Assembly: GCF_030813435.1 (NCBI RefSeq) | Contig: NZ_JAUSUG010000031.1 | Coordinates: 1 to 54,092, forward strand | Direction of reading: 5' to 3' | Length of the DNA stretch: 54,092 nucleotides | Source: Evansella vedderi | GTDB taxonomy: Bacteria > Bacillota > Bacilli > Bacillales > Salisediminibacteriaceae | Shown: piece by piece, positions 8,457 to 19,855 of the stretch | How positions within the stretch are numbered: position 1 is the stretch's first letter | Layout of the letters: each line of letters starts with the position of its first letter | The notes under the pieces: model-generated | The model's input: only the letters and a program-made list of their open reading frames with translations | Told to the model about the DNA's origin: nothing | Databases searched by the model: none | Position numbers and translations under genes: made by a program

Positions 8457-8792
8457 ATGGCGAAAGATCAAGATTTCTATGATAACATGGGTGATGATGT
8501 GGACCATCCTACTGTGGATCAGAGCTTAGTCAATGATGCAGCAAACCACCAACCTAAAGCAAGAATTGAAATCACAGAGCAAGTTGACCATAGACAAGAG
8601 GAAAATGGGGAAACTGGACTTTATTTAGATAAGAAAAAAATCGGTAAGCTTAAAAGCCAAGGTCAGCAGCATATTTATGAAATGGCTGAAGGGTTTGAGC
8701 TTGATAACGAAAAAATATATAAAAAACAACCTCAAACCAATAAACAGCAGCCCAAATCATATGTAGAAGGCTGCGATATGGGATGGTGCTAA
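8457..8792 (+). CDS. YusG-like (DUF2553-type) protein
   Basis: A 111-residue, highly polar protein with no membrane segment. The middle (about 35-80: RIEITEQVDHRQ, TGLYLDKKKIGKL, YEMAEGFELDNEKIY) and the C-terminal YVEGCDMGWC resemble what I recall of the small Bacillus YusG/DUF2553 family, and its place after gcvH matches yusG. Here there is an N-terminal extension of about 30 acidic, Asn- and Asp-rich residues. AAAGGGGTGG precedes the ATG. Function is unknown; the family assignment comes from memory and synteny. Confidence 0.6.
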   Translation: MAKDQDFYDNMGDDVDHPTVDQSLVNDAANHQPKARIEITEQVDHRQEENGETGLYLDKKKIGKLKSQGQQHIYEMAEGFELDNEKIYKKQPQTNKQQPKSYVEGCDMGWC

Positions 8793-8807
8793 TTTAAGGT
8801 ATAGGGG

Positions 8808-8844
8808 AAAGCTGCATGCTCCAAAGGAGGCATGTAGCTTTTTT
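8808..8844 (+). terminator. Terminator after the YusG-like gene
   Basis: AAAGCTGCATGCTCC pairs with GGAGGCATGTAGCTTT around an AAA loop (one mismatch and one bulge) and ends in a T run at 8839-8844. The remaining 8845-9103 shows no gene, repeat or convincing promoter. Confidence 0.85.
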
Positions 8845-9103
8845 GATGTAGGTGTTGGTAGTAACTGCAGTAGGGAAAGATGACTACGGGGGAAGTAGCC
8901 CTTCAACTTAATACCAATTAACCAACCAACCAAAAAATCCCTAAAATCTCCAACAAATTTTCCTTTTCAAAATCCTTTATTTGGTCTATGATTAATATGG
9001 TATTTAGACACTCGAAATATCTAAATTGCATTAATTTTTAAATAAAGTAACAATTTCATGTAATACACTTTGTTTTTTGTTAAGGAAGGTAGGAACCAAA
9101 TAA

Positions 9104-10384
9104 ATGAGTAAGTTTGTTGGTGAGTGGACGAACCAATTTAAAGGTTACAATAAAAATGTTCGCCTGTTCCTAGTGGGCTCAACGTTCGCCCACGTGGGAA
9201 TGGGTATATTTATGATTATTTATAATTATTACATTAGGGAGTTAGGCTTTGACGACCAAATGAACGGTTCTGTTATTGCCATGCAATCTATTGCAACGGC
9301 ACTTTTATTATTACCTGCAGGTATTTTAAGCGATCGTATTGGCCGTAAAAAGTTAATTCTCTTTGGGGCCATCTTTGCGGCCACCAGTTTGTTCCTAAGG
9401 GCAGTATTATCGTTGGATATACTACTCCTTGGGACAGCGTTTATGACTGGTATGTTTATGGCCTTTATTCAAGTTTCTTCTATCCCGCTCCTTGCGGAAA
9501 ATTCTACAGAGAAGCAACGAGTTCATTTATTTAGCTTTAATTTTGCCATCATTATGGTAGCTAATGTCATTGGTAATATTCTTGGGGGAACGTTAAGTGA
9601 CTTCTTCCAATACATCATTGGAATGAGTGCGTTATGGAGTGTAAGAATAACGTTGCTAGTTGGGGCGGTGTTCTTCTTCCTTGCACTGATACCAATTATT
9701 AAAATTCGGGAGGACCGCAAGCTATCAAATAAAAAGGTTCAGGATAAATCCTTTAAAGCACTTTTCAAAACTCATAGAAATGGCTTTAAGATTATATTTC
9801 TGTTTGCTGGTGCCCAAATTCTTATTGGGTTTGGTTCGGGATTAGTCATTCCATATTTGAATCTTTATTTTGTGGATCGTTTTGATATTTCACACTCTTT
9901 AGTAGGTCTTATCCTTTCTGCAGGCCAGGCAATGACAGCAGTAGCCTTGCTCATTGGACCTGCTGTTGTAAATAAAGTGGGAGAAATTCGAGCTGTTGTT
10001 TTTCTCCAATTAGCTTCGATTCCTTTTTTATTACTTACTGCTTATACGCAAAACCTCTATTGGGCAGTATTTGGCTTCTTGTTCCGACAAGCATTAATGA
10101 ATGCAGGTAACCCTATTCAGATGTCGTTAATGATGCGAATGGTAGATGATTCCATAAAAGGTTTTGCCAATTCCGTAGGGCAGGCCGTCTTTATGCTCGG
10201 GTGGGCCGTGATGGGACCAGTCTCAACAACAATTGTAATGGTTTATGGTTCATACACAGGGTATGTGATTGTTTTCTCTATCACTGCTGTTCTATATCTC
10301 CTAGGAACCATCTACTTGTATGTTGTCTTTAAAAATAGGATTCCAAAAATAAATGAAAGTAATAGACAAGAAACCGCGGTATAA
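9104..10384 (+). CDS. MFS transporter
   Basis: A 426-residue membrane protein with about 12 hydrophobic segments in two halves. The loop 2-3 signature ILSDRIGRKKL (about residues 77-87) marks the major facilitator superfamily. The substrate cannot be read from the sequence. AAGGAAGG precedes the ATG. In B. subtilis this interval holds yusF and yusE, which are absent here, so this is a local replacement or insertion. It stands alone, with terminator-like hairpins on either side. Confidence 0.85.
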   Translation: MSKFVGEWTNQFKGYNKNVRLFLVGSTFAHVGMGIFMIIYNYYIRELGFDDQMNGSVIAMQSIATALLLLPAGILSDRIGRKKLILFGAIFAATSLFLRAVLSLDILLLGTAFMTGMFMAFIQVSSIPLLAENSTEKQRVHLFSFNFAIIMVANVIGNILGGTLSDFFQYIIGMSALWSVRITLLVGAVFFFLALIPIIKIREDRKLSNKKVQDKSFKALFKTHRNGFKIIFLFAGAQILIGFGSGLVIPYLNLYFVDRFDISHSLVGLILSAGQAMTAVALLIGPAVVNKVGEIRAVVFLQLASIPFLLLTAYTQNLYWAVFGFLFRQALMNAGNPIQMSLMMRMVDDSIKGFANSVGQAVFMLGWAVMGPVSTTIVMVYGSYTGYVIVFSITAVLYLLGTIYLYVVFKNRIPKINESNRQETAV

Positions 10385-10425
10385 GAGTTTGTTCAAAAAC
10401 CGAACTTTTTGAACAGACTCTATAA
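10383..10425 (+). terminator. Terminator after the MFS gene
   Basis: AGAGTTTGTTCAAAAA and TTTTTGAACAGACTCT form a 16-bp stem with one G-T pair around CCGAAC. The AGAGTCTGTTCAAAA half-motif recurs at 29729-29743 and, inverted, at 51945-51958, so this hairpin belongs to a repeated family. Confidence 0.65.
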
Positions 10426-10489
10426 AAAGAAGGATTCCCCCTACTTGAAGTGGAATAGGTAATGTAAGCAATCAAAGGCGGTGTTTAAA

Positions 10490-10834
10490 ATGCATCAACT
10501 CCTATCTTCCACTATCGAAAAAATACGCAAAGCTTCTCACATGCATGAACTATTAGATAAAGCTGATTTAAAGGTATGCTTTATCTGTGAGGAGGAGCAA
10601 TGGCTTGTACATTTTCAGGGACGAAATGTTCATATTGAATCTAAGTTAGATTCCGTAGGAGATGTGGTCATTGAAGGAAGTTTAGAAGCATTTCGTCTTT
10701 TACTCAACGGGGATGACTTTTTATTGTCTATGAAAAAAAGAGGAGAATTGGGCATAAGCGGGAACTTAAAGGATCTATTATTACTAGAGTCCATATTATA
10801 CCTAAGCAAAGGATCAACCAAAACCTCATTATAA
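10490..10834 (+). CDS. Small SCP2-like protein (YusD-type)
   Basis: A 114-residue soluble protein starting MHQLLSSTIEK. A GTG nine bases earlier is in frame, but it overlaps AAAGGCGG, so the ATG at 10490 is preferred. The middle (VHIESKLDSVGDVVIEGSLEAFRLLLNGDDFLL) has the strand-helix pattern of SCP2 sterol-carrier-like domains. Its place before yurZ matches B. subtilis yusD. It may bind a lipid or acyl chain; that is inference. Confidence 0.6.
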   Translation: MHQLLSSTIEKIRKASHMHELLDKADLKVCFICEEEQWLVHFQGRNVHIESKLDSVGDVVIEGSLEAFRLLLNGDDFLLSMKKRGELGISGNLKDLLLLESILYLSKGSTKTSL

Positions 10835-10836
10835 AA

Positions 10837-10892
10837 GGGTGTTTATGATGGTCAGTAAATGATCAGATTAAACGCCCTCTTTATTTTTTTTC
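10837..10892 (+). terminator. Terminator after the SCP2-like gene
   Basis: GGGTGTTTA pairs with TAAACGCCC, with an inner TGATGGTCA/TGATCAGA-like extension, followed by CTCTTTATTTTTTTT. It ends the small gene before yurZ. Confidence 0.7.
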
Positions 10893-10960
10893 CTGAATAT
10901 TTTTTTATCGTGGGAAGTCATACTATCAGTGTTCAAGTTTTAATTTGAAGGAGAGTTGAC

Positions 10961-11332
10961 ATGGAAAATATGGAAAACCACGGATCAATGATTAGTGAAG
11001 CACTTCATGATTATAAGTTAGGTTTAGGTCGTTTTACACAGCAAATGCCTGATATTGCCAGTAAGTACAATGAATTTACTGGTGCTTGCTTTGCAGAAGG
11101 TAAATTGACACAAAAGGAAAAGCAGTTGATTGCGTTAGGGATTAGTTTGTACGCACAGGATGAATATTGCATTATTTATCATATGAAGGGCTGCATGGAT
11201 CACGGATGTACGAAGGAAGAAATATTAGAAGCTGTTGGCGTGACAGGAGCATTTGGAGGCGGGGCCGCAATGAGCCAAGGCGTTACCCTTGTGGAAGAAT
11301 GCTTCCAGGAATTTAACGGAAAGACCCACTAG
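10961..11332 (+). CDS. yurZ: Carboxymuconolactone decarboxylase/AhpD-like protein YurZ
   Basis: A 123-residue, mostly helical protein of the CMD/AhpD fold. The family motif is at 66-74 (QDEYCIIYH): Cys70 and His74 are kept, but the partner cysteine three residues earlier, needed for AhpD-type disulfide reductase activity, is Asp, so it is unlikely to act as a classic AhpD. The glycine-rich helix [14 protein letters not shown] follows. It lies just before suf as in B. subtilis. GAAGGAGAG precedes the ATG. Confidence 0.8.
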   Translation: MENMENHGSMISEALHDYKLGLGRFTQQMPDIASKYNEFTGACFAEGKLTQKEKQLIALGISLYAQDEYCIIYHMKGCMDHGCTKEEILEAVGVTGAFGGGAAMSQGVTLVEECFQEFNGKTH

Positions 11333-11342
11333 ATAAAAGGAG

Positions 11343-11498
11343 GCCACTGAAAAAGTCAATATAAACAGTGGCAATGGCTCCGCGCGTTGCGCGCCTGATA
11401 TGAGAAACCCAATCATATCAGGCTTCGAAACATTGCAACGGCTCCGCTCATTGCTTCAAGCCCACTGAAAAAGATAAAAAGCGATCTTTTTCAGTGGC
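11343..11498. repeat. MITE-like palindromic element after yurZ
   Basis: A 156-base block is bounded by 13-bp inverted ends: GCCACTGAAAAAG (11343-11355) and CTTTTTCAGTGGC (11486-11498). Inside are two related words, GCAATGGCTCCGCGCGTTGC and GCAACGGCTCCGCTCATTGC, and a hairpin CCTGATATG/CATATCAGG. The right end (11462-11497) is itself a strong hairpin that could terminate yurZ. It has no coding potential. Confidence 0.6.
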
Positions 11499-11750
11499 TT
11501 CTATAAAAGTCAATCCTTTCAAAAGTGGAGCATCTCACAGGAATTGAGGGATATTGTATAGATAGTCGAATTCAATTCTCGTAAGAGTGTGCAATCATTG
11601 TATGTTAAAAAATATAACATCATACACATGTTGGTTACCTTAATGACAGATGTTATGATAAAACATGTGATACAAATGAAGGCCAACAATAAAATTTGTT
11701 AGTGAATCTAACTCGAGTTGGTCAAAAGACATTTGAAAGGAAAGTGATTT

Positions 11751-11936
11751 ATTATCAGTCAGCAACAGAATTATACGACTGAGATGGAAAAGGCAATGTT
11801 TCAATCTCACGGTATAGGTTATGAGGAATATAACCGAAAGTTAGAAAACCGTATGGAAGTGGAACAGAAAAGAGAAAAGGACCATAAGCGTTCTATCAAC
11901 ATAGTTGCACAACACAATCGTTTAGTTCACCCTTAG
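11751..11936 (+). CDS. Small hypothetical protein, probable ATT start (61 aa)
   Basis: This frame is closed by a TGA six bases before 11751 and ends TAG at 11936. The protein reads (M)ISQQQNYTTEMEKAMFQSHG and on to QHNRLVHP: hydrophilic, charged, helical-looking, without cysteine. The only ATG early in the frame (11784) has no ribosome site, whereas GAAAGGAAAG lies about 8 bases before ATT at 11751, so an ATT (or the adjacent ATC) start is the best reading. A strong terminator follows at once, which supports a real short gene. Family not recognised. Confidence 0.45.
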   Translation: MISQQQNYTTEMEKAMFQSHGIGYEEYNRKLENRMEVEQKREKDHKRSINIVAQHNRLVHP

Positions 11937-11953
11937 AATCAAAAGAATGAAAT

Positions 11954-11992
11954 TGGCTGGTATGATACATTCATACTGGCCTTTTGGCTTTT
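11954..11992 (+). terminator. Terminator after the 61-aa gene
   Basis: GGCTGGTATGA pairs with TCATACTGGCC (one G-T pair) around a short loop, then TTTTGGCTTTTTT. It lies 18 bases past the small gene's stop. Confidence 0.8.
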
Positions 11993-12022
11993 TTAGATAA
12001 TAATAAAGATGCTAAACGATAT

Positions 12023-12307
12023 TGATTCTCAATTAGATTAAGGAAAAGGAAGCGTATTGAGAATAGACATTAGTATAAATTGGAACCATTAACAGAGAAT
12101 ATTGTTGAAAAATGGGGAGAGTCAATACTTATTTCAAATTAAATGTGAAAGGTGTGTGAATAAAAAAAGGAATAAAATAAAATAATACATAATTTATGAG
12201 TTGTTTTAAAGAATTTGGGGAATTTAGAGAGGAAGAAAGAAATGAATGCTTTCCCTTGAACTCATTTTTCATTTAGTATAAGATTAGAATGAGAATAGAT
12301 TGAGAAT
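12023..12307. promoter_or_regulatory. TGAGAAT heptamers upstream of suf
   Basis: The 390-base gap before sufC has no gene. It contains TGAGAAT at 12058-12064, 12290-12296 and 12301-12307, and its complement ATTCTCA at 12025-12031. The last two are direct repeats 11 bases apart, about one helical turn. They resemble Fur-type or other regulator half sites, and no full palindromic box is formed. The factor is unknown. A clear -35/-10 pair was not found, although 12347-12358 is very AT-rich. Confidence 0.35.
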
Positions 12308-12383
12308 GGACTTCCTTGATGATCACCAAATTCAATCTTAGCACGATTATATTATATGATGCAAAATAATGGAGGTATTGGCT

Positions 12384-13166
12384 ATGACTAAACCTAGTTT
12401 GAAGGTTGAAGATCTTCATGTTTCTATTGAAGAGAAGGAAATTTTGAAAGGATTTGGAATAGAAGTAAAGGGTGGGGAGATCCACGCTATTATGGGGCCA
12501 AACGGTACTGGTAAGTCAACACTTGCTTCTGCACTTATGGGTCACCCTAAATATGAGGTTACTTCAGGGAAAGCATCTCTTAATGGGGAAGACTTATTTG
12601 AAATGGAAGTAGATGAGCGAGCTCGCGCAGGGCTATTCCTTGCAATGCAGTATCCAAGTGAAGTGAGCGGTGTTACAAATGCAGACTTCGTTCGTTCCGC
12701 AATCAACGCTAACCGTGATGAAGGGGACGAGATTTCTTTAATGAAGTTTATTCGTAGAATGGATGAAAAAATGAAAACATTAGAAATGGATGAGTCTTTC
12801 CAGCATCGTTATTTAAACGAAGGATTTTCTGGTGGAGAAAAGAAGCGTAATGAGATTCTTCAATTATTAATGCTAGAGCCTAAAATTGCTATCCTTGATG
12901 AGATTGACTCTGGTTTGGACATCGATGCACTGAAAGTAGTTGCAAAGGGAATTAACTCTTTAAAAGGTGACGATTTCGGATGCTTAATCATCACTCACTA
13001 TCAACGTCTCTTAAATTATATAACGCCTGACTTCGTTCATGTAATGATGCAAGGACGTATTGTTAAATCTGGTGGACCTGAATTAGCTGAGCGATTAGAG
13101 GCTGAAGGGTATGACTGGATTAAAGAAGAGCTAGGAATTGAAGACGAAACTGTAGGTCAAGAATAG
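12384..13166 (+). CDS. sufC: Fe-S assembly ATPase SufC
   Basis: A 260-residue ABC-type ATPase of the SufBCD scaffold complex, cytosolic. It has Walker A GPNGTGKST (38-46), signature FSGGEKKR, and Walker B IAILDEIDSGLD. The ATG at 12384 is chosen because GGAGG lies 8 bases before it; an ATG 15 bases earlier has no ribosome site. First gene of sufCDSU-sufB, in the B. subtilis order. Confidence 0.97.
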   Translation: MTKPSLKVEDLHVSIEEKEILKGFGIEVKGGEIHAIMGPNGTGKSTLASALMGHPKYEVTSGKASLNGEDLFEMEVDERARAGLFLAMQYPSEVSGVTNADFVRSAINANRDEGDEISLMKFIRRMDEKMKTLEMDESFQHRYLNEGFSGGEKKRNEILQLLMLEPKIAILDEIDSGLDIDALKVVAKGINSLKGDDFGCLIITHYQRLLNYITPDFVHVMMQGRIVKSGGPELAERLEAEGYDWIKEELGIEDETVGQE

Positions 13167-13193
13167 TAGCGGTTTTTAAGAGGAGGAATGAAG

Positions 13194-16151
<2,958 letters not shown>

Positions 16152-16173
16152 TTATTATTTAAAAAGCAGTTTA

Positions 16174-16203
16174 ACTTGGTTTTCACTATGTATGTGTTGT
16201 AAA
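16174..16203 (+). promoter_or_regulatory. Possible internal promoter before sufB
   Basis: TTGGTT (16174-16179) and TAAAAT (16198-16203) are 18 bases apart in the 163-base gap between sufU and sufB. The gap is long for an operon, so separate initiation for sufB is possible, though this match is weak. Confidence 0.3.
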
Positions 16204-16314
16204 ATGAACATATAGAATCTTTAGTCATTTTAACTTCCCTTTATAGGTTTTGGCTGAAGGATAATGGTTGTTGAAAGCTAAGTCACGTGGATATAAATAA
16301 GGGAGGGTTTAACT

Positions 16315-17712
16315 ATGGCAAAAAAAATGCCTGAGATCGGCGAATATCAATACGGTTTTTCCGATAAAGATGTCTCCATCTTCCGTTCCAAAAAGGGGTT
16401 AACGAAGGAGATCGTTGAGGAAATTTCCCGTATGAAAAATGAGCCACAATGGATGTTAGATTTCCGTTTGAAATCATTAGAACAATTTTATAAAATGCCT
16501 ATGCCTCAATGGGGCGGCGACCTCTCAGAACTAAATTTCGATGATATTACGTATTACGTAAAGCCATCTGAGAAATCAGAGCGTTCATGGGATGAGGTTC
16601 CAGAGGAAATTAAAAATACGTTTGATAAGCTAGGAATTCCAGAAGCGGAGCAAAAGTATTTAGCAGGTGTTTCTGCTCAATACGAATCCGAGGTTGTTTA
16701 TCACAACATGAAGGAAGATCTAGAAGAGCTTGGGATCGTCTTCAAAGACACAGATACTGCTCTTAAAGAAAATGAAGATATTTTTAGAGAGCACTTCGGA
16801 AAAGTAATCCCACCAACGGATAATAAATTTGCTGCATTAAACTCAGCGGTATGGTCAGGTGGATCGTTCATCTATGTTCCTAAGGGAGTAAAAGCAGAGC
16901 AACCATTACAAGCATACTTCCGAATTAACTCTGAAAACATGGGACAATTCGAGCGTACACTAATCATCGCGGATGAAGATAGCTCTGTACACTACGTTGA
17001 AGGCTGTACTGCACCTGTTTATACAACGAACTCTCTTCACAGTGCCGTTGTAGAAATCATTGTTAAAAAGAATGCTTACTGCCGTTATACGACTATCCAA
17101 AACTGGGCACCTAACGTATTTAACCTTGTTACAAAGCGTGCCGTTGCTGAAGAAAACGCAACAATGGAATGGGTTGACGGAAACATCGGTTCTAAGTTAA
17201 CAATGAAGTATCCAGCCGTTGTTATGAAAGGTCGCGGAGCACGCGGTAATGTACTTTCTATTGCTATTGCTGGTAAAGGGCAGCACCAGGATGCTGGAGC
17301 AAAAATGACTCACTTAGCACCAGATTGTTCTTCAACAATCGTTTCTAAGTCAATCTCTAAGCACGGTGGTAAGGTAACTTATCGTGGTATTTGCCACTTT
17401 GGCCGCCGTTCTGAAGGGTCCAAAGCAAATATTGAGTGTGATACGCTCATTATGGATAATCAGTCCACTTCTGATACTATCCCATATAATGAGATCTTAA
17501 ATAACAACATTACTCTTGAGCATGAGGCTACTGTATCTAAAGTATCTGAAGAGCAGTTGTTCTATCTCATGAGCCGTGGTATTTCTGAGCAAGAAGCTAC
17601 AGAAATGATTGTTATGGGATTCATTGAGCCATTTACGAAGGAACTTCCAATGGAATATGCCGTTGAAATGAACCGTCTCATTAAATTTGAGATGGAAGGT
17701 TCCATCGGATAA
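16315..17712 (+). CDS. sufB: Fe-S assembly scaffold protein SufB
   Basis: A 465-residue core subunit on which the nascent cluster forms, working with SufC and SufD. It shows the beta-helix pattern, the conserved [20 protein letters not shown] region and the C-terminal [17 protein letters not shown] shared with SufD. GGGAGG precedes the ATG. It is separated from sufU by 163 bases but followed by a strong terminator, so it closes the operon. Confidence 0.97.
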   Translation: MAKKMPEIGEYQYGFSDKDVSIFRSKKGLTKEIVEEISRMKNEPQWMLDFRLKSLEQFYKMPMPQWGGDLSELNFDDITYYVKPSEKSERSWDEVPEEIKNTFDKLGIPEAEQKYLAGVSAQYESEVVYHNMKEDLEELGIVFKDTDTALKENEDIFREHFGKVIPPTDNKFAALNSAVWSGGSFIYVPKGVKAEQPLQAYFRINSENMGQFERTLIIADEDSSVHYVEGCTAPVYTTNSLHSAVVEIIVKKNAYCRYTTIQNWAPNVFNLVTKRAVAEENATMEWVDGNIGSKLTMKYPAVVMKGRGARGNVLSIAIAGKGQHQDAGAKMTHLAPDCSSTIVSKSISKHGGKVTYRGICHFGRRSEGSKANIECDTLIMDNQSTSDTIPYNEILNNNITLEHEATVSKVSEEQLFYLMSRGISEQEATEMIVMGFIEPFTKELPMEYAVEMNRLIKFEMEGSIG

Positions 17713-17721
17713 TACTATCAA

Positions 17722-17760
17722 TACAGCGAATCCGCAATCGCGCGGGTTCGCATTTTTTTA
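17722..17760 (+). terminator. Terminator after sufB
   Basis: GCGAATCCGC pairs with GCGGGTTCGC around AATCGC, followed by ATTTTTTTAA. Very clear. Confidence 0.9.
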
Positions 17761-17763
17761 ATT

Positions 17764-17802
17764 CACAAAGTTGTTGGGGACCGGGTGTGTGACAATTTTG
17801 TG
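17764..17802. repeat. Palindrome with GGGACC core, degenerate copy 2
   Basis: CACAAAGTTGT and ACAATTTTGTG arms flank the core GGGGACCGGGTGTG. The arms stay paired while the core has lost one half of the GGGACC/GGTCCC symmetry seen at 8331-8364. It lies just after the sufB terminator. Confidence 0.55.
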
Positions 17803-17833
17803 GTAGTGCTTTTATTTTGGAGGGGGGTCTTTT

Positions 17834-18685
17834 ATGATTTGGGTAGGGTTGACAGGTTGGGGGGATCACGATTCGTTGTATGAAGGATCAAGGTCCACTT
17901 CTAATAAATTATCTACATATGCTTCCTACTTTCCGGTTGTAGAGGTAGACTCATCATTCTACGCTATTCCACCACGTCGTAATATTGAGAAATGGGTAGC
18001 CGAGACACCAGAGACCTTTCAGTTCATCGTCAAGGCTTATCAAGGTATTACTGGACATCAACGAGGGGGGATTCCATTTACTTCAAGGAAAGAGATGTTT
18101 GAGGCCTTCAAAGAATTCCTCGGGCCAATGGTGCAGGCAAATAAGCTTGCGATGGTATTATGTCAGTTTCCCCCTTGGTTTGATTGCCAAAAAAAGCATG
18201 TAGAATATGTTAGGTTATGCAGAGAACAGTTTCAGGATATGGACGTGGCATTAGAATTTAGAAACCGCTCCTGGTTTTCAGAGGATTATTACGACAACAC
18301 CCTTACATACATGAAACAAGATCAATGGATTCATAGTATTTGTGATGAACCGCAAGCAGGAGAAAGGTCGATCCCTTTTGTACCTGTTGTAACCCATCCA
18401 GAAAAAACATTGTATCGTATGCATGGACGTAACGTTTATGGTTGGAATAAACCAGCTAATGGTGAAGAATGGCGTGATGTTCGGTACTTATACGACTATA
18501 GTGATGGGGAACTGGAGGAGTTAGGGAGAGAAGTAACGAAACTTTCGGGACAAACTAAAGAAAGCTTTGTTCTCTTTAATAATAATTCAGGGGGACATGC
18601 TGCAGCGAATGGAAAACGATTCGTCGAAATTTTAGGTATAAAGTATCGTGGACTAGCACCTAGACAACTGGGCCTATTTGATTGA
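17834..18685 (+). CDS. yunF: DUF72 protein YunF
   Basis: A 283-residue cytosolic protein of the DUF72 TIM-barrel-like family. It shows the family opening WVGLTGWGDHDSLY, the VVEVDSSFYAIPPRRNIEKW segment, FIVKAYQGITGH, and VALEFRNRSWF. The biochemical role is unknown. It starts at ATG with TTGGAGGGGGG upstream. It heads a yunF-yunE-yunD-yunC block that follows suf as in B. subtilis. Confidence 0.85.
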   Translation: MIWVGLTGWGDHDSLYEGSRSTSNKLSTYASYFPVVEVDSSFYAIPPRRNIEKWVAETPETFQFIVKAYQGITGHQRGGIPFTSRKEMFEAFKEFLGPMVQANKLAMVLCQFPPWFDCQKKHVEYVRLCREQFQDMDVALEFRNRSWFSEDYYDNTLTYMKQDQWIHSICDEPQAGERSIPFVPVVTHPEKTLYRMHGRNVYGWNKPANGEEWRDVRYLYDYSDGELEELGREVTKLSGQTKESFVLFNNNSGGHAAANGKRFVEILGIKYRGLAPRQLGLFD

Positions 18686-18793
18686 AAATGGTAGCAGAAT
18701 TAAATTTTTTGTCGTATTATGTTAAATTATAAGAGAATTCATACGGAAATCTTTCTCTGTTTCCCTCGAACCTCGAAACAATAGGGTGAAAAT

Positions 18794-19621
18794 ATGGAAT
18801 GGTTTATACTTGGCATTCTAGGTTTAATTGCCGCAATTTTCGGCAGTATATTGGGATTAGGCGGGGGGATCATCATTGTTCCTACCCTTATGATTTTAAG
18901 TAATTATTCTGCTATTCTTAATGGGATTACTCCGCAAATAGCTGTGGGGACGTCTTTGATGGTGATGATTTTTACAGCATTATCGTCTACATTAGCCTAT
19001 TTAAAACAGAAAACAGTGGATTATAAAAGTGCATTTATATTTTTCATTGGTAGTGGTCCAGGTGCTTTGTTTGGAGTATGGATGAATAAAGGTATACAGG
19101 TGGATGCTTTTCTTATTTTGTTTGGACTATTTATCATTCTCGTTTCTTTCATATTAATGGTAAGAAAACATATTAAACCATTGAGTCGTCATCCTTCTGG
19201 AATTAAACGTGAATATATTAATCCATCGGGAAAATCAATCCATTATGGGTATGAGCCTATTATTGCCATCCCCATCGCTTTTATAGTTGGAATATGTTCC
19301 GGATTATTTGGAATTGGTGGAGGCTCCCTCATGGTTCCAGCAATGATTATTCTGTTTGGGTTTCCCGCGCATATAGCGGTGGCAACCTCCATGCTAATGA
19401 TCTTTCTATCATCTATCGTCAGCTCCATTTCTCATATATCTTTAGGAAATGTTGATTGGTTATATGCTTTAGCATTATTACCAGGTGCCTGGGTTGGTGG
19501 CCAAATGGGAGCAGCCATTAATCGGCGTATGACAAGTGATTCTATTGTAAATTTATTACGTTTTTTTTTAATAATCATCGGTATACGACTTATTTATCAA
19601 GGGTATACAGGATTATTTTAA
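18794..19621 (+). CDS. yunE: TSUP family (TauE/SafE-type) membrane permease YunE
   Basis: A 275-residue membrane protein with about eight hydrophobic segments. The duplicated TSUP signature is visible as ILGLGGGIIIVPTLMI (about 20-35) and FGIGGGSLMVPAMIIL (about 172-187). The family exports or imports sulfur-containing or organic anions; the substrate here is unknown. It follows yunF by about 110 bases, with AGGGTG before the ATG. Confidence 0.85.
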   Translation: MEWFILGILGLIAAIFGSILGLGGGIIIVPTLMILSNYSAILNGITPQIAVGTSLMVMIFTALSSTLAYLKQKTVDYKSAFIFFIGSGPGALFGVWMNKGIQVDAFLILFGLFIILVSFILMVRKHIKPLSRHPSGIKREYINPSGKSIHYGYEPIIAIPIAFIVGICSGLFGIGGGSLMVPAMIILFGFPAHIAVATSMLMIFLSSIVSSISHISLGNVDWLYALALLPGAWVGGQMGAAINRRMTSDSIVNLLRFFLIIIGIRLIYQGYTGLF

Positions 19622-19669
19622 ATTAGGGTTGTTTTCAAAAAGATTTTTTTAAAGTCGAATATAATATGG

Positions 19670-19793
19670 CTTGGATGCGCTCCAGGCGTATGCTTTCCGC
19701 GGGCAACGCTTCAGCCTCCTCGGGAAAATCACCCTGTGGGGTCTTCAGCCGTTGCTTTTCCCGCTGGAGTCGACGCCTTCCGCTTCTTCAAGC
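19670..19793. repeat. CTTGGA...CAAG palindromic element, long form
   Basis: A GC-rich 124-base block in the 220-base gap between yunE and yunD. It begins CTTGGATGCGCTCCAGGCG and ends CGCCTTCCGCTTCTTCAAGC, which form imperfect terminal inverted repeats. Inside are GCTTTCCGCGGGCAACGC, TTCAGCCTCCTCGGG and a matching inverted segment CCGTTGCTTTTCCCGC. It is the best-preserved member of its family here. No gene. Confidence 0.75.
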
Positions 19794-19855
19794 TATTCAA
19801 AAAAAAAGTAACAATGTTTACGAAAACAGCCTAAATTAGATTGGTGGTGGGGCGA

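Noticed and set aside
11560-11750. Possible SAM riboswitch, since Met transporter genes precede suf in B. subtilis
   Set aside because: No S-box core could be recognised, and the metNPQ genes are absent.
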